Notes: generated by a model not told the origin, from the sequence alone. Shown: positions 1-6,033, counted from the first letter of the stretch. The stretch: DNA of 8,496 bases from JBJXFK01 sp046155505 (GCA_046155505.1 JBJXFK010000114.1:1-8496); one strand, 5' to 3'. Numbers and translations are program-made.

Positions 1-278
1 TTGCCCTTGCCGCCGGCGGGATAGCCAAGCGAGAGGCTGGTGAGCGGCGCGTAATCCAGGCCGATCGCGTCAGCCTGAAGATTCGCCGTGCCGCTGCTCC
101 ACGCGGTGCTGCCCGCGCCGGTCCAGCCGGGCGTGACCGTCGGGTTCTGTGTGTTCAGGTTGCTGTTGACGACGTAGTTCGGCGCACCGCCACCGACCCA
201 ACTGTCCGCCGCAATAAGCGACGCCTGCGCAACACTGGCTGCCGCGACAATCGCGGCCGATACGATGAGTCCTCGCAT
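1..278 (-). CDS. Secreted protein, N-terminal part (runs off left edge)
   Basis: An open frame of 92 codons runs from an ATG at 276-278 to the window edge without a stop. The start is well supported: AGGAGGAG (286-293) lies 7 nt upstream. The protein opens MRGLIVSAAIVAAASVAQA, a classic Sec signal peptide with one Arg, an Ala/Val-rich core and an A-x-A-like cleavage site near residue 19. The mature part is rich in Gly, Ser, Thr, Asn and Trp (for example SWVGGGAPNYVVNSN), as in extracellular beta-rich proteins. No catalytic motif is visible in this fragment. Planctomycetes carry many such proteins, often with a C-terminal sorting or dockerin segment, but the C-terminus is outside the window, so no family can be assigned. 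It is transcribed divergently from the PLP-enzyme gene, and a promoter-like sequence lies at 377-406. Confidence 0.8.
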   Translation of the reverse strand, partial: MRGLIVSAAIVAAASVAQASLIAADSWVGGGAPNYVVNSNLNTQNPTVTPGWTGAGSTAWSSGTANLQADAIGLDYAPLTSLSLGYPAGGKG

Positions 279-376
279 GTCGTTTCTCCTCCTGATTTGG
301 AACCTCGTTGACCCCAAAACGGGGCCGCTGAATTGGCCACAGGCGCTGTACTCGCCGGTGGCTTTACTGTTATAGA

Positions 377-406
377 ATTATAGAACGATTCCCCAGTCGT
401 TAGCAA
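377..406 (-). promoter_or_regulatory. Putative sigma70-type promoter for the left-edge secreted protein
   Basis: Read on the minus strand, TTGCTA (401-406) and a perfect TATAAT (377-382) are separated by 18 bp. Transcription would start near 370, giving a 5' leader of about 90 nt before the ATG at 278. The segment is AT-rich compared with its surroundings. This is a sequence match only. Confidence 0.5.
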
Positions 407-487
407 CGCAATTTATTCACGGACCACAGTGCATCGGCGGCTCCGGAGGAGCGGAAATTCAGTCACATTCGGTCAATTAGTCACAAA

Positions 488-1705
488 ATGCCGCTTGATC
501 GCAAGCTCATTCGCGGTCAGACTACCAGCATGAAACCCCGACCGACATTCACGGAACCCTGTGCCCACGCCGGATTCGAGACCATCCTCGCCCACTATGG
601 CGAGGATCCGCAGAGCCAAAAAGGGGCGGCGACGCCGGCCATCTACCAGACATCAACCTTCATTTATCCCGATGCAGCCGCATTCGCCGCGCGGCGCAAA
701 GCAGACAATCCGCGGCACGACTACACGCGCGTCAGCAACCCGACCACGCAGATTCTCGAAGCCAAGCTCGCCCGACTCGAAAAGTGCAAATGGGCGCACA
801 CCTTCGGCTCGGGCATGGGCGCGATCAGCGCGGCGATCAATGCCTGCGTCTCGGCCGGGTCGCATGTCGTTAGCGTCGGCCACGTCTACGGCCCGACGAA
901 AATGTACCTGAATCACATGCAGCGTTTCGGCGTCGAGACCACGTTCGTCCGCGGCTATGACACCGCTGACTATTTGAACGCCGTACGCGACAACACGCGG
1001 CTCATCTATCTCGAAAGCCCAACTACCGGCTATTTCGATTGTCCCGCGATCGAGCCGATCACGAGCTTCGCCCGCAGCCGCGGCATCGCGACGGCAATCG
1101 ACAGCTCGTGGGCGTCGCCCTATTTCATGAATCCGGCGGACTTCGGCATCGACTTGGTAATTCATAGTGCGACCAAGTATCTCAACGGACATTCCGACGT
1201 GGTCGCGGGCGTAATCTGCGGCAATGACGACGCCCTGCTCGAACGCGTCATTCGCGAAGCCGAGCTGGTCGGTGCGGCGCTCGACCCGTTCGCGGCGTGG
1301 CTGATGATTCGCGGGCTGCGGACGCTGTCGTTGCGCATGCAATATCACCACAAGGCCGGGCTTGAGGTTGCTCATTATCTCGAATCGCATCCGAAGGTCG
1401 CGCGGGTGCTGCACCCCGGCCTGGAGAGTCACCCGCACTACGCAATCTGCCGCTCGCAATGCCGCGGCTATTCCAGTTTATTCAGTTTTGTGTTGAAAGA
1501 GCAGACGCGTGAGGCGATGACGCGCGTGCTCGATTCACTGCAACTCTTCGGCCAGGGCGTAAGCTGGGGCGGGTTCGAAAGCCTCTCGATCGGCGGCACA
1601 TTCTTCGGCGACGACCCGGCGAAGCAGGAGTTCGTGATTCGGCTGTATGTTGGTCTGGAATCGACGAATGACATTATTGCGGATTTGAAGCAGGCGCTGG
1701 GGTAG
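488..1705 (+). CDS. Cys/Met metabolism PLP-dependent enzyme, cystathionine beta-lyase type
   Basis: This is a 405-aa protein, close to the usual 390-400 aa of the Cys/Met-metabolism PLP enzymes (fold type I aspartate aminotransferase superfamily). The Schiff-base lysine is K230 in SATKYLNGHSD. D205 would bind the pyridine nitrogen. YTRVSNPT (79-86) and GSGM (107-110) form the phosphate site, Y134 would stack on the ring, and R385 in VIRLYVGLE would bind the substrate carboxylate. The block SWGGFESL (359-366) is typical of cystathionine beta-lyase (MetC), which turns cystathionine into homocysteine, pyruvate and ammonia in the cytosol. Cystathionine gamma-synthase or methionine gamma-lyase activity cannot be excluded. 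The usual D-N-T after the ring Asp reads D-S-S here. The start is uncertain: neither this ATG nor the in-frame ATG at 530 (residue 15) has a Shine-Dalgarno sequence. Family homology begins near residue 28, so M15 is a reasonable alternative. GGAGGAG at 445-451 is too far upstream to serve. Confidence 0.9.
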   Translation: MPLDRKLIRGQTTSMKPRPTFTEPCAHAGFETILAHYGEDPQSQKGAATPAIYQTSTFIYPDAAAFAARRKADNPRHDYTRVSNPTTQILEAKLARLEKCKWAHTFGSGMGAISAAINACVSAGSHVVSVGHVYGPTKMYLNHMQRFGVETTFVRGYDTADYLNAVRDNTRLIYLESPTTGYFDCPAIEPITSFARSRGIATAIDSSWASPYFMNPADFGIDLVIHSATKYLNGHSDVVAGVICGNDDALLERVIREAELVGAALDPFAAWLMIRGLRTLSLRMQYHHKAGLEVAHYLESHPKVARVLHPGLESHPHYAICRSQCRGYSSLFSFVLKEQTREAMTRVLDSLQLFGQGVSWGGFESLSIGGTFFGDDPAKQEFVIRLYVGLESTNDIIADLKQALG

Positions 1706-1725
1706 GTCGCGCGTGGCGCGTGGCA

Positions 1726-1751
1726 TGCTTTCGCGGTACTCCGCGTAAGCA
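1726..1751. terminator. Hairpin between convergent genes, possible bidirectional terminator
   Basis: An 11-bp stem with one T-T mismatch closes a 4-nt loop (TACT). The left arm is TGCTTTCGCGG (1726-1736) and the right arm CCGCGTAAGCA (1741-1751). It is the only strong hairpin in the 80-bp gap where the PLP-enzyme gene and the B12-GTPase gene converge, which is where a shared terminator would be expected. Neither strand has a T-run after the stem, so it is not a classic intrinsic terminator. It could equally be a palindromic repeat family member. Confidence 0.4.
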
Positions 1752-1785
1752 GGTCTGGGCGCCGATCGACATACGCTCGCTTCGG

Positions 1786-2892
1786 CTACAACTTCGCTTC
1801 GAGCCATTCGCACACCGCTTCCAGCCCCTCGCCGCGGAGCGAGCTGACTGACCAGACCGGGCGATTGCCGGTTTGCGTGTCGTGCAAATCCTTCACCACG
1901 TGATCGGTGCCCGGCAGGTCGGCTTTGTTCACGACAAATCCCGTCGCGATCTCGATCACGCCGGCCTTTTCGAACTGCACCGCGTCTCCCGCGCCCGGCA
2001 TGAGCACCAGCAGCACTTCCTGCGTGATTTTGCGAATCTCGACATCGTTCTGTCCCGCGCCCACCGTCTCGATCAGCACGATCTCATAGCCGGCTGACGT
2101 GAGCAGCGCGGCTACATCGGCCGTGTGCGGGCCGAGGCCGCCGCTCATGCCGCTCGACGCAAGACTGCGAACGAACAGGCCCTCGTCGGGGTCCGATCGC
2201 ATCATGCGCAGCCGATCGCCGAGCAGCGAGCCGCCGGTGATCGGGCTGGTCGGATCGACCGCGACAACCGCGACACGGCGTTTGCGTTCGCGCAACTGCC
2301 GCGCGAGGCGTCCGATGAATGTGCTCTTGCCGACGCCGGGCGAACCGGTGACGCCGATCAGCAGAGATTTGGGATTCGGCTTGGGCAGCTCGGCGAGTCG
2401 GTCGCGCCGCTCGGCACAGAGCCACGTAATCGCGCGTGCGATTTTCGGGGGCGAATCGAGCGCGGCGATCGGCGGCATTTTTTCCATGCGATCGCGATAG
2501 GCAGTCGCGAGCGCCGTGATCGATTCGACGATGGTCGCCATCGGCGTGCCGGGGTTATAGACGCCGCTGCAACCGGCGATGCGTAGCGGCTGCTTGTCTT
2601 GCTCCGGAATGATGCCGCCGACGACGACAGGCACGTCGCCGATGCCGGCTTCGCGAGCGAGGCGCAGCACTTCGGGCACAATTGTCATATGTGCCGCGGA
2701 AAGCAGGCTGATGCCGAGCACGTCGACGTCTTCTTGCATGGCGGCGTGAACGGTCGCACCGGGCGTCTGCCACAGCCCTGTATAAATCACTTCCATGCCG
2801 GCGTCGCGCAGGTTGCGTGCGATCAGCTTGGCCCCGCGGTCATGGCCGTCGAGGCCGATTTTGGAAATGAGAACGCGAATCGGTCGCTGCAT
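1786..2892 (-). CDS. B12-binding domain fused to MeaB-type GTPase (acyl-CoA mutase accessory protein)
   Basis: This 368-aa protein has two domains. Residues 1-130 are a methylmalonyl-CoA-mutase-type cobalamin-binding domain: the D-x-H-x-x-G loop is D15-G-H17-D-R-G20, with H17 as lower axial ligand, followed by SLLSAAH (62-68) and VVVGGIIPEQD (89-99). Residues 150-368 are a MeaB/ArgK-type G domain: P-loop GSPGVGKST (183-191), VDPTSP...GGSLLGDRLRM (212-230), switch II ETVGAGQ (275-281) and base-specificity NKAD (322-325). MeaB proteins use GTP to gate loading and repair of B12 in the mutase. The order B12-GTPase is that of IcmF, but the mutase core is absent. The chain stops about 45 residues after NKAD, so the C-terminal helical arm by which stand-alone MeaB dimerises is missing. 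The start is supported by GGAG (2899-2902), 6 nt upstream. It lies 119 bp downstream of mtnB on the same strand and may be co-transcribed. It could be the small mutase subunit and chaperone in one chain, with the large subunit encoded elsewhere. Confidence 0.88.
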   Translation of the reverse strand: MQRPIRVLISKIGLDGHDRGAKLIARNLRDAGMEVIYTGLWQTPGATVHAAMQEDVDVLGISLLSAAHMTIVPEVLRLAREAGIGDVPVVVGGIIPEQDKQPLRIAGCSGVYNPGTPMATIVESITALATAYRDRMEKMPPIAALDSPPKIARAITWLCAERRDRLAELPKPNPKSLLIGVTGSPGVGKSTFIGRLARQLRERKRRVAVVAVDPTSPITGGSLLGDRLRMMRSDPDEGLFVRSLASSGMSGGLGPHTADVAALLTSAGYEIVLIETVGAGQNDVEIRKITQEVLLVLMPGAGDAVQFEKAGVIEIATGFVVNKADLPGTDHVVKDLHDTQTGNRPVWSVSSLRGEGLEAVCEWLEAKL

Positions 2893-3011
2893 AAGAGACT
2901 CCGCCGCCTGGCTGCAATGGGTCGGCCGTCGATCCGAAAGGTGCGTCGCTCTGGACCGGGAGGGTCAATGTACCCGCCGATCGCGCAGCGTGACAAGCGC
3001 GAGCGACAGGC

Positions 3012-3662
3012 TCAATCGCGGCGACCGACGACTTCGAAGAGAAATTCGAGGATCTCGACGTGGCGACGGGCCTCGGCTAGATCGCGACCCCACGTGTACA
3101 GGCCGTGGCCGCGGATGAGGAACGCGTGCGGCGGCGTGCTCGGGCCGTCGCCGAGCCGGGCCCGCACGGCGAGCGCGAGTGCGTCGATGTCCTGCGTATT
3201 GTCGAAGATCGGAATGTCGATCGACGTTTCGTGCGTGGTGATCCCCGCGAGGCCCTTGAGCATCTCGTAGCCGGCGATCGTGAGGCACCCGCGAGTAAAG
3301 TGTCGATCGGAGAGCAGCGTGTTCCAGACCGAGTGCGTGTGCAACACCGAGCCGATGCCGGGACGGGCCGCGAGCACGACGTGTAGCATCGTTTCGGCAG
3401 ATGGTTTGGCTGCCGCAGGTTCGATGACGCGCCCGTCAGCGTCGATCAGCACGAAATCGCTCGACGTCAGCGCCCGCTTATCGCGCCCGCTGGCTGTGAC
3501 GAGCAGGCGACGCGGGTTGGCCTGAACGACGACGCTGTAATTGCCGCTCGTGCCGAAGGCCCAGCCGCGCTGGTAGAGCAACGCTGCCGTGTCCCCTAGG
3601 CCCGCGCGGGCGTCGGAGACGGCATCTGCGAGGCCCGGTGGTTGCGTGGCAGAGCTGCTCAT
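3012..3662 (-). CDS. mtnB: Methylthioribulose-1-phosphate dehydratase (methionine salvage)
   Basis: This is a 216-aa class II aldolase/adducin-fold protein, the usual MtnB length. MtnB dehydrates 5-methylthioribulose 1-phosphate to 2,3-diketo-5-methylthiopentyl 1-phosphate, a cytosolic step that recycles methylthioadenosine to methionine. Zinc ligands are H108 and H110 in VLHTHSVWN and H186 in RGHGLYTWG. E133 in GYEMLKG matches the catalytic Glu of the human homologue APIP. Further family blocks are GTSGNYS (37-43), ASGRDKRAL (57-65), KPSAETMLH (86-94) and IPIFDNTQDI (150-159). All key residues are intact. The ATG at 3660-3662 has no clear Shine-Dalgarno sequence, but the N-terminal length fits the family. 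No other salvage gene (mtnA, mtnC, mtnD) is in the window. It follows rpmH after 134 bp on the same strand. Confidence 0.93.
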   Translation of the reverse strand: MSSSATQPPGLADAVSDARAGLGDTAALLYQRGWAFGTSGNYSVVVQANPRRLLVTASGRDKRALTSSDFVLIDADGRVIEPAAAKPSAETMLHVVLAARPGIGSVLHTHSVWNTLLSDRHFTRGCLTIAGYEMLKGLAGITTHETSIDIPIFDNTQDIDALALAVRARLGDGPSTPPHAFLIRGHGLYTWGRDLAEARRHVEILEFLFEVVGRRD

Positions 3663-3796
3663 AAGTTCAGTATCGAAAAGCGCTTAGATACAAGAAAACC
3701 GTCGCTGCGAACGGCGTGGCCCGAATGTGGCCATGCGCCGAACGTGCCAACGGTGTTGCGAGCCGCGAGTTGCGTCGGTCGGGCGGCGTCTACCGC

Positions 3797-3940
3797 TTAC
3801 TTCCAGATCGCCCGAACGTTGACGCGGCGGCCCATGCGGCGCTTGTTATTGATGGTCTTGCGACCGAGGGCCGTGCGCATTCGCGCTCGGAATCCGTGCT
3901 TACGCGCACGCTTGCGATGGCTAATCCGCGGCATTTCCAT
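3797..3940 (-). CDS. rpmH: 50S ribosomal protein L34
   Basis: This 47-aa, Arg/Lys-rich protein contains the L34 signature K-H-G-F-R-A-R-M (14-21), then T-A-L-G-R-K (23-28) and a basic tail NNKRRMGRR (31-39), ending VRAIWK. L34 is normally 44-50 aa, so the length fits. It is a component of the 50S subunit and binds 23S rRNA. The reading starts at the ATG at 3938-3940 (MEMPRIS); a second ATG two codons later (3932-3934) would give MPRIS and is about as likely, as neither has a strong Shine-Dalgarno sequence. In most bacteria rpmH is followed by rnpA and sits near dnaA. Here the 134 bp downstream cannot hold rnpA, and the next gene is mtnB. A promoter with a TTGACA -35 box lies about 80-110 bp upstream. 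Confidence 0.9.
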   Translation of the reverse strand: MEMPRISHRKRARKHGFRARMRTALGRKTINNKRRMGRRVNVRAIWK

Positions 3941-4024
3941 GACAGCACCAAACCCTTACTCAGCTAGCGCCAACCATCCGTCGATCGGCGGGTCGGCGGT
4001 GTTCGCCAGAATCAAACGAGCCCG

Positions 4025-4065
4025 GAATTGTGCCTGAGCGGCGATCGGGTGTCAAGGCACAATTC
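4025..4065. repeat. Perfect 10-bp inverted repeat around the rpmH promoter (possible operator)
   Basis: The arms are GAATTGTGCC (4025-4034) and GGCACAATTC (4056-4065), perfectly complementary and separated by 21 bp. Read on the minus strand, one arm covers the -10 box and the other abuts the upstream side of the -35 box. The arms are 31 bp apart start to start, about three helical turns, so proteins bound to both would face the same side of the DNA. An RNA hairpin with a 21-nt loop is the other possibility. Confidence 0.5.
4027..4055 (-). promoter_or_regulatory. Putative sigma70-type promoter of rpmH
   Basis: On the minus strand a perfect TTGACA (4050-4055) and CACAAT (4027-4032) are separated by 17 bp. 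Transcription would start near 4020, leaving a leader of about 80 nt before rpmH. It is the best -35 match noticed in the window and points at a gene expected to be strongly expressed. A 10-bp inverted repeat brackets it. Confidence 0.55.
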
Positions 4066-4104
4066 GGCGGCGGAATCTGTGAAGTCGCGAACGGGAGCGC
4101 GTCA

Positions 4105-4132
4105 CGCGTAGGTCGGGCACCGCCCTACATTT
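4105..4132 (+). repeat. Palindromic intergenic repeat, copy A (decayed)
   Basis: This matches copy B at 5881-5908 in 24 of 28 positions. It begins CGCGTAGGTCGGGC, has loop ACC, then GCCCTAC. The central GGGC/GCCC stem is intact, but the pair formed by 4114 and 4126 is C opposite T, so the stem is broken where copies B and C are paired. It lies 50 bp downstream of the serine-hydrolase stop codon, where it could also affect mRNA 3' ends. Confidence 0.65.
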
Positions 4133-4182
4133 AATGTGGCGTGCGCAAACGCGTGAACTGGCGGGCGATAACTACCCGTCGG

Positions 4183-5553
4183 CTATTTCCGCTTGAAGGT
4201 CAGGGCGACCCCGCCGTCGTGAAAAATAAAGGTCGGGGCGGGCTTTTCGCCGGCCAGATCAAAGACCAGCCGCATGTCCTTTTCGTACATCTCAGACAAG
4301 AACTCGCCCTTCCCGAGGTAGGTCATCGCATGCTCGGGGTCGCCGGAACCCTGCGAAAACAGCTTGCCGTCGCGCCGGATGATCGTCACTTCCCAGCTCG
4401 TATCCTCGGGGAACGTATATACACCTTCGCATCGGATCGCCTCGGTTTCGGAGAGCGTAACGGCCTTGGGCGCGGCGGGCTCGGGAAATCCGAGCGCCTT
4501 GCGGCTGAGGGCCTTGGCGAGCCTTTCGGATGAAATGGGTTGGCTGTTGGAGATCACCGCGACGGTTACGCTGTCATCGGGGAATCGGGCCAGTGTGGAG
4601 TTAAACCCGAAGGTGTTGCCGCCGTGCCGGATGCTGGCGTGCCCATCGAGCGAATCGATCATGAGCCCGAAGCCATATTCGCCCCGGGTGCCGTCCGCCA
4701 GCTTGAACGGAGTTGACATCACTTTGTACGACGCGTGCGAGACGACCTTGCCCGCGGCCAGCGCATCGGCCCACACCACCAGGTCATGCGCCGAGGCGAG
4801 AAGCCCTCCCGCAGAGAAGGTCGTGCCCGCCGCCAGCCCGCGATCGTTCACCAGCTTCTCTCCCGCGACGTTGTAGCCCTGCGCCCGGCCTTTGATGATC
4901 TCCGTGTTGGAATCGCATCGCGTGTGCATCATGCCCAGGGGCCCGAAGAACTCGTCCTTCAGGTACGCGCAGTAATCCTTGCCGCTGACTTTCTCGATGA
5001 TCATGCCCAACAGGTAGTACCCGGTGTTGCTGTACGCGGACTTGGTGCCGGGCTCGAAGGCCAGTGGCTCGTTCTGGACCATATCGAGCATTTCCTGGTG
5101 CGTGAATTCGCGCTCGGGCTCATCCGCCATGACTCGCTTGATATCCGTGTAACTCTTGATCCCTGATGTGTGCGAGAGCAGATGGCGGACGGTGATCTCG
5201 CGGCCCTGTGTGTTGTACCCGGGCACGTGCTTGGTGATCGGGTCGTCAAGGCCCATCTTTTCCTGCTCGACCAGCCGCATGATGGCCGCGGCGGTGAACT
5301 GCTTTGTGATCGAGCCCATGCGGAACATCGAGTCCGCATTCGCCTTGACATCGTGCTCGACCTCGGCCAGGCCGTAGCCTTTGCTGAGAACTACCTTCCC
5401 GTTGCGCCCGACGGCGACCGAAAAACCGACGGCCCCCGTCTTGGACAGGGCCTCGGCGGCCAGCTTGTCCGCCGCAGCGGCGATCGCCGCCTCGGTCGGG
5501 GGCTCGCAGAACACGATGCAGGCGCACCAGAGGACGGCGGCAATCGAAAGCAT
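4183..5553 (-). CDS. Secreted serine beta-lactamase/PBP-like hydrolase with C-terminal beta domain
   Basis: Read from the ATG at 5551-5553 the protein has 456 aa. This start is preferred over an in-frame ATG 40 codons upstream because AAGGAG (5561-5566) lies 7 nt before it and a hydrophobic export segment (SIAAVLWCACIVF, 3-15) follows directly. That segment has Cys at 10, 12 and 16 but no standard lipobox, and its N-terminus lacks a positive charge, so the export mode is uncertain. The catalytic set of class C beta-lactamase-like enzymes is complete: S-I-T-K (S81 nucleophile, K84), HTSG (128-131), Y-S-N (174-176) and H-G-G (310-312). Residues about 370-456 form a beta-rich domain (GVYTFP, DGKLFSQ, FIFHDGG) like those attached to many such hydrolases. 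Relatives include esterases, D-aminopeptidases, carboxypeptidases and beta-lactamases, so the substrate is unknown and resistance should not be assumed. It is probably a single-gene unit. Confidence 0.9.
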   Translation of the reverse strand: MLSIAAVLWCACIVFCEPPTEAAIAAAADKLAAEALSKTGAVGFSVAVGRNGKVVLSKGYGLAEVEHDVKANADSMFRMGSITKQFTAAAIMRLVEQEKMGLDDPITKHVPGYNTQGREITVRHLLSHTSGIKSYTDIKRVMADEPEREFTHQEMLDMVQNEPLAFEPGTKSAYSNTGYYLLGMIIEKVSGKDYCAYLKDEFFGPLGMMHTRCDSNTEIIKGRAQGYNVAGEKLVNDRGLAAGTTFSAGGLLASAHDLVVWADALAAGKVVSHASYKVMSTPFKLADGTRGEYGFGLMIDSLDGHASIRHGGNTFGFNSTLARFPDDSVTVAVISNSQPISSERLAKALSRKALGFPEPAAPKAVTLSETEAIRCEGVYTFPEDTSWEVTIIRRDGKLFSQGSGDPEHAMTYLGKGEFLSEMYEKDMRLVFDLAGEKPAPTFIFHDGGVALTFKRK

Positions 5554-5560
5554 GCGGCGG

Positions 5561-5566
5561 CTCCTT
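5561..5566 (-). promoter_or_regulatory. Ribosome binding site that sets the serine-hydrolase start
   Basis: AAGGAG on the minus strand lies 7 nt before the ATG at 5553. No comparable site was found before the upstream in-frame ATG at 5673, so the shorter 456-aa reading is preferred. Confidence 0.75.
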
Positions 5567-5600
5567 GCGAAGGCTGTGTGAGATGTCGGGGTTCCGGCGT

Positions 5601-5699
5601 TCAGTGGCCTCGCAGCGTGGCCCGGATGGCGAAGACGCCGTGGACGAGCGTACTCACGAAGGCGCACTTGCAAACGATGATGGCGGGATGCGAGTTCAT
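5601..5699 (-). CDS. Possible 32-aa small ORF upstream of the serine hydrolase (doubtful)
   Basis: The ORF starts at the ATG at 5697-5699, preceded by AAAGAG with 6-nt spacing, and ends 47 nt before the hydrolase start on the same strand. It begins MNSHPAIIVCKCAFVSTLVH and is moderately hydrophobic between residues 6 and 25, so a small membrane or leader peptide is conceivable. Its size is within what occurs by chance in GC-rich DNA, and no family is recognised. Confidence 0.2.
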   Translation of the reverse strand: MNSHPAIIVCKCAFVSTLVHGVFAIRATLRGH

Positions 5700-5880
5700 C
5701 GCCGGCTCTTTGAAGTCGTGGGCGGGGGCCTCGTTCGCAACCGGATTCGCAGTTCGCAGCGAATTATTTGCGGGCAGCATCGGGGCATTTTTCCGGGCAA
5801 CGGCCGAGGAATGGGCTGTACGCACTTCATGTGTCGTAGTCGTGGAATGCCAAAGCTCGAAGCTAGAAGCATCGTACCGG

Positions 5881-5908
5881 CGCGTAGGTTGGGCAACGCC
5901 CAACATTC
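5881..5908 (+). repeat. Palindromic intergenic repeat, copy B
   Basis: After CGCGTAG comes a perfect 7-bp hairpin: GTTGGGC (5888-5894), loop AAC, GCCCAAC (5898-5904), then ATTC. It faces copy C 23 bp away. The style is that of short palindromic repeats found between planctomycete genes and of REP elements in general. Confidence 0.75.
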
Positions 5909-5931
5909 GCCGGCGCGTTCGCAGATGCAAG

Positions 5932-5957
5932 AAATGGTGGGCGATGCCCACCCTACG
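5932..5957 (-). repeat. Palindromic intergenic repeat, copy C (inverted relative to B)
   Basis: Read on the minus strand it begins CGTAG, then the 7-bp hairpin GGTGGGC, loop ATC, GCCCACC, then ATTT. Compared with copy B, one stem pair has changed from T-A to G-C on both sides, so the hairpin is kept by a compensatory change. Copies B and C together form a head-to-head unit of 77 bp. Confidence 0.75.
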
Positions 5958-6033
5958 ACTGACTCCGCGAAACCGCTTTGCGCTTGCGTGCATCCAAGCT
6001 GGAACTCAGCCACGGTAACGCAGGAGCAGCCGC

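Larger units (their letters stand above)
5554..6033. other. 480-bp divergent intergenic region with repeats
   Basis: This gap separates the minus-strand hydrolase and the plus-strand GMC oxidoreductase. It contains the hydrolase ribosome binding site (5561-5566), a doubtful 32-codon ORF on the minus strand (5601-5699), three TTCGCA words within 5733-5758, and the facing palindromic repeats at 5881-5957. Longer open frames across it read straight through the palindromes and look non-coding. No convincing -35/-10 pair was found for either flanking gene. Confidence 0.7.

Noticed and set aside
311..326. CCCC-AAAAC-GGGG hairpin in the leader of the left-edge gene
   Set aside because: A 4-bp stem is too short to support a regulatory call on its own.
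407..487. A SAM riboswitch or other methionine-responsive leader before the PLP-enzyme gene
   Set aside because: No recognisable conserved core or stacked helices were found in the short leader, and no clear promoter was seen.
653..1459. A 268-codon open frame antisense to the PLP enzyme
   Set aside because: It has no recognisable domain and a composition typical of a mirror frame. The sense frame carries an intact PLP-enzyme active site.
1702..1712. GTAGGTCG at the PLP-gene stop codon resembling the start of the palindromic repeat
   Set aside because: Only 8 bases match and no GGGC/GCCC hairpin follows.
2599..3270. A 223-codon plus-strand frame across mtnB and the B12-GTPase start
   Set aside because: It overlaps two clearly real minus-strand genes, has no ribosome binding site or family motif, and reads through their intergenic gap.
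5554..5673. A 40-residue N-terminal extension of the serine hydrolase
   Set aside because: It has no ribosome binding site and would bury the export segment. AAGGAG stands 7 nt before the ATG at 5553.
5601..5993. A 130-codon minus-strand frame and its plus-strand counterparts across the 480-bp gap
   Set aside because: They translate straight through the palindromic repeats, giving VGWA/GIAHH-like strings that come from the repeat itself rather than a conserved protein.
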